The notes beneath the pieces were generated by a model. The model was not told the DNA's origin. It worked only from the letters and a program-made list of their open reading frames with translations, and did not search any database. This document shows positions 6,867 through 18,347 of a stretch of 64,000 bases of DNA, one piece after another (the first letter of the stretch is position 1; each line of letters starts with the position of its first letter). The translations under genes and the position numbers were made by a program. The stretch spans positions 802,001 to 866,000 of the forward strand of contig NZ_CP133465.1 in the NCBI RefSeq assembly GCF_031191185.1, in the 5' to 3' direction. The DNA comes from Prevotella nigrescens. GTDB taxonomy: Bacteria; Bacteroidota; Bacteroidia; Bacteroidales; Bacteroidaceae.

Positions 6867-9800
6867 TTATATTTTCGGTCTGACAACGAACACCTTTTCT
6901 GCCAGAGACGGCGGCAGTCCGTTCATAGAGGGCTGTGTAGCGGAGATACTCTGCCCGCTGCTTTCCAACGGTCTGTCGGTTTGAGCCGCAGAGGTGCTGA
7001 CGGAGGGGGCGGCGACAGTCGGCTCTATCGGACGTGACCGTTCCAATTCTTCCGCCTTTCCTTCGCCGTCCTGCATCACCTCCGTTCCTTCTTGCTCACT
7101 CTCTCCCTGCTCGATGGGTTTTAGAGAGAGCTGTATCTTGCGGTCAAGGGCAGCGAGTTCCGTTTTGAGGTCTTTGAGCTGCTCTTCCTTCTTCCAAGAT
7201 CCGTTCACGACCTCCTGCAAAACCTGAATATCCTTGGCTATCTTTTCCGTGTCCGCCTTAAACTTCTCAATCAAGCCGGGTATCTTCTCCAAGGCGTTCA
7301 GGAAATTCATGCAGGCGAGTTGCGGGTCTGCCGCAATCCTACCATTGTTGTAGCTGTACTTCATTCCGCTTTCTCCCATCACGAAGAACTTGTTCTGCGA
7401 AAGGTCGAAAAGGTCTTTAGAGGAGGATTCCGTCTTGACCACAAGATTAAATCCGTAGAGTGTTCCGATATTGAAATACTCTCCCCGTGTGCAGGCTTTC
7501 TCGTTGATTTCCGCGAGTTTGGCAGCGATGCGTTTCGGGGCGCTTCCTTCCACCCCTTTGAGCGTTATCGGATTGAGGATGTTTCCCTCCTTGTCTTTCT
7601 GCACACGGCTTTGGTACAAGTCCCAGTCACTTTGGAAACGGGCAATCAACTCCTTGTTGCCGTCCACCGTCCGCACGACTTCGTCCAATCGACTTCGGGA
7701 GGATGACTTACTGCGAATGAACGCCTGCCGTTCGCTGTCCAAACCGGCAATCTTCTTTTCCAACTTTGCCTTCTCCAATAAATCGGTATTCCCGGAGAGG
7801 ATGGCGACGTATTCGGAAAAATTCATTCCCGATTTCTCGTCCATACTTCCCTCGTCGATGGTACGACTGCCCATACGGTTGTTTTTCAGTTGTTCGATGA
7901 AGAGTTGCTTATTATGCAACAGGTTGAATTTATAACTATCAAGAGACTTCTCCACAGCATAGATAATGACATCTACTTTATTGTCCGCATGGAATTTGGC
8001 AACTTCATTGCCCTTGCGCACGGCTCGTCCGTCCCTCTGCTCCAAGTCGGAAGGACGCCACGGCGTGTCCAAATGATGGATGGCGACGACACGTTTTTGG
8101 GCGTTCACACCCGTGCCGAGCATACTCGTAGAACCGAAAAGCACTCGAATTGAACCTTCATTCATTCCCGCGATGAGCGTCTTTCGAGCCTTGTCGGTCT
8201 TAGCTTCCTGAATAAAGCGTATCTCCTGAGCGGGTATGCCGTGGTCTTCCACCAACTTGCGCTTGATTTCGGAATAGGGATTCCATTCGCCCGGCTTATA
8301 CGTACCGAGATCACTGAATACAAATTGCGTTCCTTTCTGCTCCTCAAACTTGTGATAGTATTCCGCAATCTTGGCAGCACAGTGGGAGGCTTTGTTGTCC
8401 ACATGATCTCCGTACTTGTTAGGATCAATAAGCCTCAAATCTAAGCTCATCTTTCGAGCCATGTCCGTTGCGATAAGCATCTTGGCTTTCTCCTCTCTAT
8501 CGGAGAGTTTCTCTCGTCCTAATAATTCTGCATTGCCCGTCTTGGCAAACTCCACCAACTTGGCGATGAACTCTTCCTGTTCGGGCGTAGGCGGTATGTT
8601 GTGCATAATCTCATTCTTTTCGGGGCGGTCTATGCCGATGTCCTTTGCCGTCCGGTAATCAGTGATTTGAGCGTAGAACGCTGCCAACTCCGGCACTTTG
8701 ATAAAATAGCGGAAACGCTCTTTCTGTACGATTTCGTTAGTGACGGAAAACTCATAGTCCACCGACTTCTTGGCGAAGATGGCAGCCCACGCGTCAAAGG
8801 TCTTGATGTTCTGTGCTTCGAGGGCTTGGGGACGCAGATACTTGAACAGCAGGTACAACTCCGTAAGTGAGTTCGATATGGTCGTCCCCGAAAGGAAGGT
8901 TGCTCCCAAGTCTTTCCCCGTCCTTTCCTGAATGGTTCGTATGGCAAAGAGCATATTCAAAGCACGCTGGCTTCCTTCGCTGTTACCCAACCCTGCCACA
9001 CGGTCGTGGCGGGTGTTGAACATCAGATTTTTGAACGTATGCGACTCGTCCACGAAAAGGTGGTCTATACCCATTGTCTTGAAATCCACTATATCGTCCT
9101 TGCGGTTCTCTATCTTGAACTTGATTTCATCCAGCTTCGCCTGTAAATTCATCTGCCGCTTGACAAGCCCTTTCTCCATCGCACGGGAGATGCTGCGTCC
9201 CTGCTGACGCAAAACCTCCAAGTTCTCTTCCACGCTGTCCAGCTCGTCCTGAAGGATTTTTTGCTGTATCTCGTCCGACTGCGGTATCATGCCAAACTGG
9301 TCGTGCGTGAGGACAATGCAGTCCCAGTTGTTGTTCTTGATGTCGTGGAAAATCCGCTGCCGCTTGTCGGGGGTGAAGTCGTTCTTCCCTGGATAGAGCA
9401 GCTTGGCGTTCGGGTAAGCCGTTTGGAAGGTCTGTGCTATCTCCTGCACGTTGGCCTTGAGAGCGAGTATCATCGGCTTGTTTGCCAAGCCGAGCCGTTT
9501 CATCTCATAGGCAGCGGTACACATGATGAGCGTCTTTCCTGCCCCTACCTGATGGTCGCAGATACCTCCCCCGTTGAGTTTGAGCATCCACACGGCATCT
9601 TTTTGGCTGCCGTACAAACTCTCGATGCCCAAGCCTTTCAGATTGAGGTCAGGGAATGTCTGATGGGAACCATCATATTGCGGACGAACAAAACAATTGA
9701 AAGTGTCATTATAGAGTTTCTCCAACCGCTTCTTGAACTCATCGCTTTGCTCGTTCAGCCAATCAGTAAAGCCATTTCGAATCTCGTCGATTTTGGCGTT

Positions 9801-12359
9801 TGCCATCTGTATGGCTTCGGTGTCCCGTACTTTGACTTCCTTGTCTCCGACCATGATTTTCTTGGTAATGTCGGGCGTCGTATTCAGCAGGGCGTGCTTC
9901 ATCAGGGCAATGCCGTCGTAGCGACGATGTTGCCCCCGTACACAGAACCTGTCCCAGATATTGGCATTGTGCATCCGTGCCTCCACAGAGTATTCGTCCG
10001 CACTTGAATTGTAGCGTATCATCACCTCCGTGTCGAAGAGGTACGAGGCATAGTCTGAGTAGAGATTTACGGGAATCCATCGCTCCCCGAAGTTGAAATC
10101 CAAGTCCACGAAGGGTATCGGTTCGGGAATGGCATCTTTCAGTGCCTGCAAGGAGGCTTGCGCCCTTGTGTCTTCCGGATGCTCCAAAAGATATTGTCCG
10201 ATACGCTCCGAAGCGGCAACCACATTGCCCGATATGAACTTCTCGGCAATTTCATACTCTCCCTCCAAAGGATTGTAGTAAATCCTGTCGTGCAGCTCGA
10301 AGAGCATCTCTTCCTCGGAGGTGTCGGGGAGCAAAGAGAGCATATACTCGGTGTCCACCGCTCCGAACTTATTGAGTGACGCCGAGAGCGCCTCTTGGGC
10401 ATTGCTCACCTCTGTCACTTCGTGCAGGCTGAAAGAAACGGGCTGACGGAAAATATCGGCTTTGAGCGTTTCTTTATCCACCTTCCGTTCCAAGAAGAGG
10501 ATTTCCCTGCCACCGGCATCCATCAGGATCTGCTCGTGGTTCTTGCGGTCATTCAAATGCCCGTACAGCCGCACGAAACGGTCGTACAGTTCATTGAGGT
10601 TCTCTCGCAAGGATTCATTCGCCACCTTGCGTTCCGCCTCATAATCATAGAGGGCGTGGTAGGCATCCCGCAGGTCTATGTAGAGCAACATTTTCTGTCG
10701 TTCTTGGGACGGGAGGTCTATGGGCTGGAACATTCGGTTGTCCTCCATATCACGGACAAGCATTCCGACTTGAAAGTCCGAAGCCAGCAAAGACCCCTCT
10801 CTGAGGTGTTCGTGCCATTCCCCCTCATAGAGGCGCTGCTGCATCCCTTTCTCCTTGTCCTGCTGCCACCACAGCTCTCCCGTGTCTTTCAGCCCCAGTG
10901 CCGTATCATTGCTTTGTGAAGTCTCGGAAAAGATGGAGGGTGATACGACAGATTTCAGTTTTGCGGCAGCTTTACGTTTGGGCTTTTCCTCCGGGATAAC
11001 ATTGCCGAAAAGGTCGAGCAGTTGTACCTGCGGTGTGACACGGCTTCGGTTTTGCTCCGTCGGCTGTTCCTCTTTCGGTTGCACCTCCTTTCGGTGTGAT
11101 TGCTCCTCTTTCGAAGCGGCAGGCGTAAGCGTTGGCTCTCCCTGCTTGACCTCGGGAGAAACAGAAACGGTAACTTTGGGCTGCTCCTGAATGGAGATAT
11201 GCTTTTGGTACAATGCCTCGTCCAAGCGTTTGGCTAAATCTGCCCGCAGGATTTTGCCCATATCGGTGGCGATGCCTTCCGCTCCGCCCTCGTGATGGAA
11301 CAGGATGGCGGGCTTGCCGTAAGGGTCGGTATCCTGCTTCCATTCGGTATGCACAATTTGAGACATACTTCGCAGATAGGTATTGAACAGTACTCCGCTA
11401 GGGCGTTTCTCACTCTTGATGAAACGCAGTTCCTCTTCGGTCAGACTTGTCTTGCCGCTCTGCTTTTGCAGGACGATAAGGTCACTGCCCACTTCCGTCC
11501 CCGCATTCTCCGAGAAAAGATTGTTGGGAAGACGGACTGCCGAGACAAGGCGGGAGTTATTCATCAGCCATTTTCGTATAGGCTCGTTCGAGGGCGCGTT
11601 CATAACTCCTTGCGAGGTAATGAATGCCAACACACCGCCTTCACGGAGCATATCCACCCCCTTGACGAAAAAGTAATTGTGCAGGGACATGCGGGCGACC
11701 TTTCGGGCAGGTTCGTCCGTCTTGCTGAAAACAGGGTCGAAGACGGCCACATCTCCGAAAGGAATGTTGCTGCTGACCACATCGAAATAACCTCCGAGCT
11801 TGGATTCGATTTCCTCGAAGCCCCGGATGCGTATCTTGTCTTCGGGATGCAGAGCGGAGAGCATCCGTCCCGTAAGGATGTCTTTCTCAAAACCGAAGGT
11901 CGTATGCCCTTCGGCTGCAATGCCGTCAAAAGAGCGGATGAACTCGCCCAGTCCCGCCGAGGGGTCGAGGATACGCTTGGGGACGATGCCTGCCTCCTGT
12001 AAGGAAGCGGCAATCTCCCGCACTACGGGCGCAGGAGTATAGAAAGCGGTCATCACGGAATTTTTCAGGCTCTGCATATAACTCTTGTACTGCGACTCGG
12101 AAGCGGTGTTGTCCCGAATGATGCGATGCAGCTCCATCACCAAGGGGAATAGCTCCAGCTCCGACTTGTTCCATCGGGCGATGTCCTCCATCGTGTTGGC
12201 GGGAGAGAGGATACACTTCAAAGCCCCGAAGCCCGTATAAGCCCGCAACACCTCCATTTCCTCCTCCGTTGCCGTGCGTTGTTCCCGATGCAGGGCAAAG
12301 ACCGTCTTGATGGCTTCTATGTTCGCCCTTAGATGCTCCTTCTTGTTATAACTTGCCAT
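6867..12359 (-). CDS. Giant N6-adenine methylase / SNF2-like helicase protein
   Basis: An 1830-residue protein typical of Bacteroidetes conjugative elements (COG4646-like). The N-terminal third is an adenine methyltransferase: motif [11 protein letters not shown] at 131-140 and a motif IV variant SSNIPFGD near 195, where NPPY is replaced by NIPFG. A helicase half follows, with Walker A VGAGKT near 936, motif II DESH near 1105 and motif [14 protein letters not shown] near 1438. The C-terminus is a charged coiled coil. Proposed roles are DNA protection against host restriction or regulation of transfer; neither is shown here. It is the last gene of the 16473-6867 operon and overlaps the upstream gene by 14 bases. 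Confidence 0.88.
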   Translation of the reverse strand: MASYNKKEHLRANIEAIKTVFALHREQRTATEEEMEVLRAYTGFGALKCILSPANTMEDIARWNKSELELFPLVMELHRIIRDNTASESQYKSYMQSLKNSVMTAFYTPAPVVREIAASLQEAGIVPKRILDPSAGLGEFIRSFDGIAAEGHTTFGFEKDILTGRMLSALHPEDKIRIRGFEEIESKLGGYFDVVSSNIPFGDVAVFDPVFSKTDEPARKVARMSLHNYFFVKGVDMLREGGVLAFITSQGVMNAPSNEPIRKWLMNNSRLVSAVRLPNNLFSENAGTEVGSDLIVLQKQSGKTSLTEEELRFIKSEKRPSGVLFNTYLRSMSQIVHTEWKQDTDPYGKPAILFHHEGGAEGIATDMGKILRADLAKRLDEALYQKHISIQEQPKVTVSVSPEVKQGEPTLTPAASKEEQSHRKEVQPKEEQPTEQNRSRVTPQVQLLDLFGNVIPEEKPKRKAAAKLKSVVSPSIFSETSQSNDTALGLKDTGELWWQQDKEKGMQQRLYEGEWHEHLREGSLLASDFQVGMLVRDMEDNRMFQPIDLPSQERQKMLLYIDLRDAYHALYDYEAERKVANESLRENLNELYDRFVRLYGHLNDRKNHEQILMDAGGREILFLERKVDKETLKADIFRQPVSFSLHEVTEVSNAQEALSASLNKFGAVDTEYMLSLLPDTSEEEMLFELHDRIYYNPLEGEYEIAEKFISGNVVAASERIGQYLLEHPEDTRAQASLQALKDAIPEPIPFVDLDFNFGERWIPVNLYSDYASYLFDTEVMIRYNSSADEYSVEARMHNANIWDRFCVRGQHRRYDGIALMKHALLNTTPDITKKIMVGDKEVKVRDTEAIQMANAKIDEIRNGFTDWLNEQSDEFKKRLEKLYNDTFNCFVRPQYDGSHQTFPDLNLKGLGIESLYGSQKDAVWMLKLNGGGICDHQVGAGKTLIMCTAAYEMKRLGLANKPMILALKANVQEIAQTFQTAYPNAKLLYPGKNDFTPDKRQRIFHDIKNNNWDCIVLTHDQFGMIPQSDEIQQKILQDELDSVEENLEVLRQQGRSISRAMEKGLVKRQMNLQAKLDEIKFKIENRKDDIVDFKTMGIDHLFVDESHTFKNLMFNTRHDRVAGLGNSEGSQRALNMLFAIRTIQERTGKDLGATFLSGTTISNSLTELYLLFKYLRPQALEAQNIKTFDAWAAIFAKKSVDYEFSVTNEIVQKERFRYFIKVPELAAFYAQITDYRTAKDIGIDRPEKNEIMHNIPPTPEQEEFIAKLVEFAKTGNAELLGREKLSDREEKAKMLIATDMARKMSLDLRLIDPNKYGDHVDNKASHCAAKIAEYYHKFEEQKGTQFVFSDLGTYKPGEWNPYSEIKRKLVEDHGIPAQEIRFIQEAKTDKARKTLIAGMNEGSIRVLFGSTSMLGTGVNAQKRVVAIHHLDTPWRPSDLEQRDGRAVRKGNEVAKFHADNKVDVIIYAVEKSLDSYKFNLLHNKQLFIEQLKNNRMGSRTIDEGSMDEKSGMNFSEYVAILSGNTDLLEKAKLEKKIAGLDSERQAFIRSKSSSRSRLDEVVRTVDGNKELIARFQSDWDLYQSRVQKDKEGNILNPITLKGVEGSAPKRIAAKLAEINEKACTRGEYFNIGTLYGFNLVVKTESSSKDLFDLSQNKFFVMGESGMKYSYNNGRIAADPQLACMNFLNALEKIPGLIEKFKADTEKIAKDIQVLQEVVNGSWKKEEQLKDLKTELAALDRKIQLSLKPIEQGESEQEGTEVMQDGEGKAEELERSRPIEPTVAAPSVSTSAAQTDRPLESSGQSISATQPSMNGLPPSLAEKVFVVRPKI

Positions 12360-12777
12360 CTTCTTCGAGTTTTAGTTGAACAAAACCCGTAATCTCCGTA
12401 TAGAGGGAGTTGTATTCGGGCATATAGGCGAACTCGTCCGAAATAGGATACTTGGTGAAGATTGCTTCCAAGATTGGGCGCAGGCGGATAGCGGTCTCCC
12501 TGACAGCTTCAAGCGGCACTTCGGCGGAGAACTCGTTCCAAAGAACAGAGGAGATGGTATCGTGGTGGGAAAAGTGCAGACCCGCATAGAGCGTCTTATT
12601 GGCAATGCCGATACATTCGGCTATGGGAAGACCGGTATCGAAGGCTTCGGCATAGGCTTCGGAAGCGGCTGCCGCACGCTCTTTGACGAAGGGAATGTCA
12701 TCGGCTTTTTCGGGATGGCTTTCCCGAAGAAAAGAGAGCAGGGATAGCTCGTAATAGGAAAATCGAATGGCTGTCAT
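12346..12777 (-). CDS. DUF1896 family protein
   Basis: A 143-residue protein starting at 12777 ([25 protein letters not shown]). The open frame continues upstream to 12903 but without family resemblance. The sequence matches the DUF1896 family found next to the large methylase/helicase in Bacteroides elements. It is mostly helical, with no catalytic signature; function unknown. Its 3' end overlaps the methylase start by 14 bases, indicating coupled translation. Start and topB stop are separated by about 137 bases that hold no gene. Confidence 0.78.
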   Translation of the reverse strand: MTAIRFSYYELSLLSFLRESHPEKADDIPFVKERAAAASEAYAEAFDTGLPIAECIGIANKTLYAGLHFSHHDTISSVLWNEFSAEVPLEAVRETAIRLRPILEAIFTKYPISDEFAYMPEYNSLYTEITGFVQLKLEEDGKL

Positions 12778-12914
12778 ATCTGTAATTTTAATGGGTATAT
12801 AATGCAAAGGCACTCGACGTCCCCGCCGAGTGCCACCACTAAAATCCGCAGTAAAAACAACAGGATTGTTTATGACCGCATCATTCAGTGGCAAAATTAG
12901 CAAATTACGGGGAT

Positions 12915-15044
12915 TTACCTTCGGGATTTGCCCGGTTTTTTACGCTCGGGGAAGACAAAGACCGTCTTGAACTCTCCGTCCAAGGAGAGAGAAGCCTCGA
13001 AGCTCTTGCCCGTTTTGGAGGTAAAGCCCTTGATGATGCCAGTCTCTCCGTTTACCGCCAACTGCGTCAGTTGCTCGTCCGTGAGGCTCTTGCCTGCCAC
13101 GCTGCGGAAAAGCGTCAGCCCACAATCGGCATCAGAGCATTTGGCACATCGGGGATAGAAGACCAGTGAGCCTTTGCCGCATTTGGGGCAATGGATGTCG
13201 CTCTGTTTTTTGGGGAAGAGGATTTTGGAGGAGAGCAGTTCGTCGGTAATCTGTGTGGCGTAGTTTTCGATGCCCTTGCGAAACTCTTGCTCTTTCAACT
13301 CTCCCCGTTCGATTCTCGCCAAGTCCGCTTCCCACTGTCCGGTCATCTCGGCATTACCGATTTTCATTTCCCTAACGATGGAATAGACGGCAAGTCCTTT
13401 CTCAGTAGGGACGAGCGACTTCTTTTGGCGCACCATGTACTCGCGTGCAAAGAGGGTTTCGATGATGGCGGCACGGGTAGCGGGCGTGCCGATACCGCAA
13501 TCCTTGAGCTGCGCACGCAATTCTTCGTCCTCCAACTCTTTGCCCGCCGTCTCCATCGCTGCCAACAGCGAACTTTCCGTGTGCAGGGGCTTGGGCTTGG
13601 TCGTTCCCTGTGCCAAGGAACAAGCGCAGAGCGGAAGTTGCTTACCTTCCTCCCATTGAGGGATGATGATGCCTTCTCCATTCTCCCGGCTTTCCCGTTC
13701 TTCGGCTTCCGCCTGCTCCTTGTCTTTTTTTCTGCTGTTTTTGAGGATAGCACGCCAACCCTCTTCTTTGATAATTTCACCTTTGAGGATAAACTTCACA
13801 TCCTCGCAGGCGGCAGTAACCGTACTGACATCCTTCACGCATCGGGCGGAGAAGGCTTCGAGCATACGTCCGACTATCATATCGTAGATGACTACTTCCT
13901 CTCCGAATATGTCTATCGGCTTCTTGCCCGTAATGAGCAGGGCGTGGTGGTCGGTCACTTTCTTGCCGTCCACCGAATGCGCATTAAGTTCGGTCAGTCG
14001 GCGGGCATGGACACCCCAGACGGGATGGTCGTGTAAAAAGGCTATCAGGGCAGGTATTTCGGCAAAGACATCTTCGGGAATATATCGGCTGCCCGTGCGA
14101 GGATAGGTGATGTATGCCTTCTCATAGAGTTTCTGCGCCAAGGAAAGGGTTTGTTCCGCCGAATAGCCGAACCGGCTGTTCGCTTCTTTCTGTAAAGTGG
14201 TCAAATCATACAGAAGCGGTGGCTCCTGCTTGGTCTCCTTGCGCACAATCGTTTCTACAGTGGCATAAGGAGCCTGTTTGAGTTTATCATACAGGGCGGT
14301 GGCTTCTGCCTTATCGAACCAGCGGTCGGCGGAGGAGAAACGGAAACTCTCATCACCTTCCTTTACGGCAAGGCTGAGTTGCCAGAATGGCTGCGGCTCG
14401 AACTTCTTGTTCTCCAAGAAACGGGAACAGACCATACAGAGGGTCGGAGTCTGCACCCTGCCCAATGAATAAGTGCCTCGTCCTGCCGCAATGGATATGG
14501 CTTGGGTGGCATTGATGCCCACTAACCAGTCGGCTTCGCTGCGGGCACGGGCGGCATAATAGAGATTGTCATACGCCGCTCCGCTTTGCAGACGGGCAAG
14601 TCCCTCTTTGATGGCTTTGTCCGTCAAGGAACTGATCCATAGGCGGTCGAAGGGTTTGGCGATGCCGAGATACTCATAGATGAACCTGAAGATCAACTCA
14701 CCTTCCCTTCCGGCATCGGTGGCTACGATAATGCCTTCGCACGCTCGGAAGAGTTTTTCGATGATTTTGAGTTGGGCGACTGCTACAGCGTCGGCTTTAT
14801 AGCCTTTCCCTTCCTTGATTTGACGGGGAATAAGGGTAAAGACGGGAGGAAGAATCGGCAGGTTCTCTTTGCGGAAACCCTTGATGCCGTAGGCTTCGGG
14901 CATGGCTGCCGTTATCAGGTGTCCCAATGCCCACGTGACGGCATAGCCGCCTCCTTCGAAATAACCATTCTTCTTGTTGGTAGCCCGAACGACACGGGCG
15001 ATTTCACGAGCTACGCTCGGCTTTTCTGCTATAATGACTTTCAT
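12915..15044 (-). CDS. topB: DNA topoisomerase III (Exc-like)
   Basis: A type IA topoisomerase of 709 residues that relaxes and decatenates DNA through a 5'-phosphotyrosine intermediate. It begins with the Toprim domain (MKVIIAEKPSVAREIARVV, later ATDAGREGELIFR with the acidic DxD-type residues) and has the active-site Tyr motif AYITYPRTGSRYIPED at about 310-325. A C-terminal zinc-binding region (CPKCGKGSLVFYPRCAKC, then DCG) ends the protein. The CTnDOT homologue is Exc, needed for excision in vivo and reported to have topoisomerase activity. Located between the DUF3945 gene (34 bases upstream) and DUF1896. Confidence 0.92.
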   Translation of the reverse strand: MKVIIAEKPSVAREIARVVRATNKKNGYFEGGGYAVTWALGHLITAAMPEAYGIKGFRKENLPILPPVFTLIPRQIKEGKGYKADAVAVAQLKIIEKLFRACEGIIVATDAGREGELIFRFIYEYLGIAKPFDRLWISSLTDKAIKEGLARLQSGAAYDNLYYAARARSEADWLVGINATQAISIAAGRGTYSLGRVQTPTLCMVCSRFLENKKFEPQPFWQLSLAVKEGDESFRFSSADRWFDKAEATALYDKLKQAPYATVETIVRKETKQEPPLLYDLTTLQKEANSRFGYSAEQTLSLAQKLYEKAYITYPRTGSRYIPEDVFAEIPALIAFLHDHPVWGVHARRLTELNAHSVDGKKVTDHHALLITGKKPIDIFGEEVVIYDMIVGRMLEAFSARCVKDVSTVTAACEDVKFILKGEIIKEEGWRAILKNSRKKDKEQAEAEERESRENGEGIIIPQWEEGKQLPLCACSLAQGTTKPKPLHTESSLLAAMETAGKELEDEELRAQLKDCGIGTPATRAAIIETLFAREYMVRQKKSLVPTEKGLAVYSIVREMKIGNAEMTGQWEADLARIERGELKEQEFRKGIENYATQITDELLSSKILFPKKQSDIHCPKCGKGSLVFYPRCAKCSDADCGLTLFRSVAGKSLTDEQLTQLAVNGETGIIKGFTSKTGKSFEASLSLDGEFKTVFVFPERKKPGKSRR

Positions 15045-15078
15045 TTGTTCTTACTTTTTGGATGTTAGTGGTGGCAGA

Positions 15079-16473
15079 TTACATTTTCATTCCCTTGGAA
15101 CGCTTCTTCTCTTCTTCCTTCTGCTCTTGCTGGGCGGTAGGTTCTGTCTGCCCCTGCTTGAGCGGCTCCTTCACATGCTTGGTAGCCTCGTTGGTCTTAC
15201 CTTCGGAATTGACGGCGACCTGTGTGCGGGAAGCATTGTCGGGAGTTACCTCTTTGGCTTGGGACTTGTCAGGATTCCATTTGAGGAAGTCGAACTTGTT
15301 CTTCTCGAAATTCGGACGCACATAGGCATTGAAAGGCTCTCCTTTCTTGTCGATAAGCCCGGTCATATAGACCGTTTGACCTGCTTTGAGCTTCGCTTGC
15401 TCTTCGGGAGAGATGTCTCGTCCCAGCATCTTTTTGGGGACACGCAATTCTTTCTGCTCTGCCTGTTCCTGTCCTTCGGGGGCTTGTCTTTGGCGTTGTT
15501 CCTGCTTGGGAGAGCCGAAACGAAATTCAATCGACCGCTTGTCGGCATTGAATTGAAGGTTGGCATTGAAATGCTTTCCCGTTTTGGATGTCATGCCCTC
15601 CACATAGATGCTTCTGCCTTCCGAGAGTTCCTTTTTCTGCTCATCGCTCAGCTTCACGCCCTTGATTTCATCGGGGATGCGTACCCGGTCGGCACTCAGG
15701 GCGATGATGTCGTTCGTCAGGCGGTCGATGCTTACGAAACTGCGGGTCGGCTCATCTTTGCCGGGGAAGGTCAGCTCCACGGTGCGACCGAGATTACCCG
15801 TTTCTCTGAGGGCTTTCTTGTCCTCGTCGGTGAAGGTATGCCCGAAGAACTCGCGCTCCAATTGCGGCTCCTTGCGGATGGCGTGGATGACGGGGATAAA
15901 CATACCGTCTCCGGAGGCTTTCAGGGAAAGACGGGCATCGGTGTAGAGGGAAACTTCCCCAATTTTGATACTGATGGGAACAAGTGGAGTCTTTCTGTAT
16001 TGAAGCAGGTCATCAAGATGCTTGCCCTTTTCCAGACTCTCACGGCTTATGCCCATCTGCTCAAACTGTTCCCATTTCACCTTGTCGGGGTCAATGCCTT
16101 GGAAGGACTGTTTCTGCTCGCCTGCATAGTCCGAAGGATTGACACGGGCGGAGTCCAGCATCTCTTTATTGGAGGGGACTTCCGGAGCTTTAAGCATCTC
16201 CGAGAGCACACGTGCACTGGCAACGGCACTCTCAAAAGGCACTTTGAAGAAGTTCAGCGGTGTGGGATGCTTGAACTGACGCATGAAGTTGGAGAGGAAG
16301 TTTTCCAGCGCATTGCTGTGCTTGTCGAACTTCAGGAAGCTCTGTTCATGCTCGGCGGTGGGCGGAACGGTTTTCAGTCCGCCTTTCTCGTCCGTACCTG
16401 TGACGACTTTGAGATTCTCGTCTTTCTGATCCTTGACCAAAAGGACTTCTTGGTCTTTGATTTTTTCGTCCAT
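15079..16473 (-). CDS. DUF4099/DUF3945 element protein
   Basis: A 464-residue hydrophilic protein. The N-terminal part with KVKWEQFEQMGISRESLEKGKHLDDLLQYRKTPLV is the DUF4099-type segment. It is followed by DUF3945-type repeats, seen as two similar units (KGVKLSDEQKKELSEGRSIYVEGMTSKTGKHFNANLQFN and, later, ISPEEQAKLKAGQTVYMTGLIDKKGEPFNAYVRPN). A Gln/Glu/Lys-rich tail ends it. Function unknown; the family is confined largely to mobile elements of this phylum. It is the first gene of the operon leading to topB and the methylase, and its promoter carries the shared upstream motif (16513-16572). Confidence 0.82.
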   Translation of the reverse strand: MDEKIKDQEVLLVKDQKDENLKVVTGTDEKGGLKTVPPTAEHEQSFLKFDKHSNALENFLSNFMRQFKHPTPLNFFKVPFESAVASARVLSEMLKAPEVPSNKEMLDSARVNPSDYAGEQKQSFQGIDPDKVKWEQFEQMGISRESLEKGKHLDDLLQYRKTPLVPISIKIGEVSLYTDARLSLKASGDGMFIPVIHAIRKEPQLEREFFGHTFTDEDKKALRETGNLGRTVELTFPGKDEPTRSFVSIDRLTNDIIALSADRVRIPDEIKGVKLSDEQKKELSEGRSIYVEGMTSKTGKHFNANLQFNADKRSIEFRFGSPKQEQRQRQAPEGQEQAEQKELRVPKKMLGRDISPEEQAKLKAGQTVYMTGLIDKKGEPFNAYVRPNFEKNKFDFLKWNPDKSQAKEVTPDNASRTQVAVNSEGKTNEATKHVKEPLKQGQTEPTAQQEQKEEEKKRSKGMKM

Positions 16474-16512
16474 ATTATAATGTATTTAATGGCACCAACA
16501 GCGGTGCACGGA

Positions 16513-16572
16513 CAAAAGTAAACCAAAGAAACCGTGTATGTTAGAGGTATTGGATAACTGCGTACTTGTGGC
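16513..16572 (-). promoter_or_regulatory. Motif promoter B for the DUF3945-topB-methylase operon
   Basis: On the minus strand GCCACAAGTACGCA (16572-16559), then 38 bases, then the -7 box TACTTTTG (16520-16513); the gene starts at 16473. Identity with promoter A extends about 11 further bases upstream of the motif. Confidence 0.75.
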
Positions 16573-16600
16573 TTCGATATGGATAGAAGTGGCAAAAAAA

Positions 16601-16626
16601 GAGGTGTGGATCAAACTCCACACCTC
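16601..16626. terminator. Terminator of the ABC transporter operon
   Basis: Perfect 10-bp arms GAGGTGTGGA (16601-16610) and TCCACACCTC (16617-16626). Read on the minus strand it is followed by seven T residues, and it lies 20 bases beyond the ABC stop at 16647. Confidence 0.88.
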
Positions 16627-16646
16627 CATATTTTTCATTGATTAGG

Positions 16647-18344
16647 TTATTGCATGGACAGCAATTTGCAGTACATTCCGTTTTTTGCTGCAAGTTCTGC
16701 ATGCGTCCCGTTCTCTACAAGGTGTCCCTTGTCCATCACAATAATTTGATTAGCATTACGGATGGTTTGCAAATGATGGGCAATGACCAAGACTGTGCGA
16801 TTTCGGATAAGGGAAGACATTGCCTGTTGTATCTTATATTCATTGACAGGGTCAACATTGCTCGTTATCTCGTCCAAAAGAATGATGGGAGCATCTTTGA
16901 GGAACGCACGGGCGATTGAAAGCCTTTGTTTCTGACCTCCGGATAGTCCCAAACCGTTTTCTCCGATTTTTGTTTCATAACCTTCCGGCAGATTGATGAT
17001 AAAGTCGTGTATCATCGCCCTACGTGCTGCTTCTTCGATTTCTTCCTGCGTAGCATGTTGATTGCCTACTTTGATATTATTGGCAATGGTATCTGAAAAG
17101 AGAATAACATTCTGCATCACCACACTGATTTTACCGAGTAAATAATCGTAGTCCATTTCTCGAATGTCTAAACCACCGATACGGATACTGCCGGTCTGCG
17201 GTTCCCAGAAACGGAGTAACAGGTTGGTAATGGTTGTTTTACCTGAACCTGACGAGCCAACAAGTGCCGTTACCGTTCCTTCGGGAACATGGAACGTGAG
17301 ATTTTTCATCTCAAAACCTTCCTTCTCATAATGGAAATCCACTTTGTCAAAGGAAAGATTGAAATGGGTTGCTGTTTTCGGCTGTTCAGGATTGGTGATA
17401 ACAGGAGCATTCAATAAATGGGAAATGCGTCCGTAACTATCTTTTACCTTGATATAATTCAACCAATGATTCTCCATATTGACAAAAGGTTTGTAGAATT
17501 CTTTTGAGACGATGATAAACATTAAATAAGCGAAAAGAGAAAGTTCCCCCTGCTGTGTCCACCAAAGACCGATTGTAGCCATCAAAGCGAAAGCCAATTC
17601 TATCAGAAAAGTGTATCTGCCCACACTTACAGCTGCCAAACGAGAAGTATTCTTACTGCTTTCTCCAAATTCACCAACAGAGTGGTCGAGTCTGTCACGG
17701 AACATTCCTTTTCCTCCAAATACTTTCAAAACTGGGATGCCCTTGACATATTCAACAAAGAGGCTGACCATATCTGCCAGATTATCCTGTGATTCCTCCT
17801 GTGCTTTCATTCCCGAGCGAATACCCCGATACAGAGAAAATAGGGCAATGGGGAGAATGGCTACCATTGTCAATCCCATGCGCCAATCCACGCAAAATAG
17901 TCCAATACCGAGTATTAGAGCTACAATGAAGTCGGCAGACATCCGTGTCCATAGATGTCCTACTACCATTTCCATATTATCAACGTCTTTGTGAATGACT
18001 GTACTTATCTCTCCCAGACGCTCATTGGTATAGAAACCGAGTGAGAACATTTTCAATTTCAATATGATTTTCTCGCGGATACGTTCCACAAGATCAAATC
18101 CGGCAAAATGCTTACTCATATCGGCAATGGCACTGGATATGGTTTTCAAGACCAGCAGACCACCGAGTACCCATGCTGCCGAAATGAAAGAGATGCTTTC
18201 TCCTTGTATATGACGGTCGATGAGAAACAAGACGGTGAGCATTATCGCCGTGCCACAAAGGGCATAAACCACGAAAAACAGTGCGGAGATAATTAGATGC
18301 CGCACTCCGCTAGCGGTCAATTCATTCAGTATATTGCGTACCAT
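16647..18344 (-). CDS. ABC transporter, fused permease and ATPase (second subunit)
   Basis: A 565-residue half-transporter with exporter fold. About six hydrophobic helices (residues 10-300) are followed by an ATPase domain with Walker A VGSSGSGKTT near 358, signature LSGGQKQRLSIA, Walker B IILLDEITSNVD and the switch His in IAHHLQTI. Its start lies 3 bases after the stop of the partner gene, so the two make one heterodimer. The same gene pairing beside a TonB receptor and an AraC regulator occurs in siderophore import systems (YbtPQ, IrtAB), where exporter-fold proteins import. Import of a ferric siderophore is therefore a hypothesis; drug or peptide export is the alternative. Confidence 0.88.
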   Translation of the reverse strand: MVRNILNELTASGVRHLIISALFFVVYALCGTAIMLTVLFLIDRHIQGESISFISAAWVLGGLLVLKTISSAIADMSKHFAGFDLVERIREKIILKLKMFSLGFYTNERLGEISTVIHKDVDNMEMVVGHLWTRMSADFIVALILGIGLFCVDWRMGLTMVAILPIALFSLYRGIRSGMKAQEESQDNLADMVSLFVEYVKGIPVLKVFGGKGMFRDRLDHSVGEFGESSKNTSRLAAVSVGRYTFLIELAFALMATIGLWWTQQGELSLFAYLMFIIVSKEFYKPFVNMENHWLNYIKVKDSYGRISHLLNAPVITNPEQPKTATHFNLSFDKVDFHYEKEGFEMKNLTFHVPEGTVTALVGSSGSGKTTITNLLLRFWEPQTGSIRIGGLDIREMDYDYLLGKISVVMQNVILFSDTIANNIKVGNQHATQEEIEEAARRAMIHDFIINLPEGYETKIGENGLGLSGGQKQRLSIARAFLKDAPIILLDEITSNVDPVNEYKIQQAMSSLIRNRTVLVIAHHLQTIRNANQIIVMDKGHLVENGTHAELAAKNGMYCKLLSMQ

Positions 18345-18347
18345 TGT

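Noticed and set aside
14974..16521. Plus-strand open frame of 515 codons opposite topB and DUF3945
   Set aside because: Antisense shadow of the well-supported DUF3945 gene; Leu/Phe-rich translation without domains.
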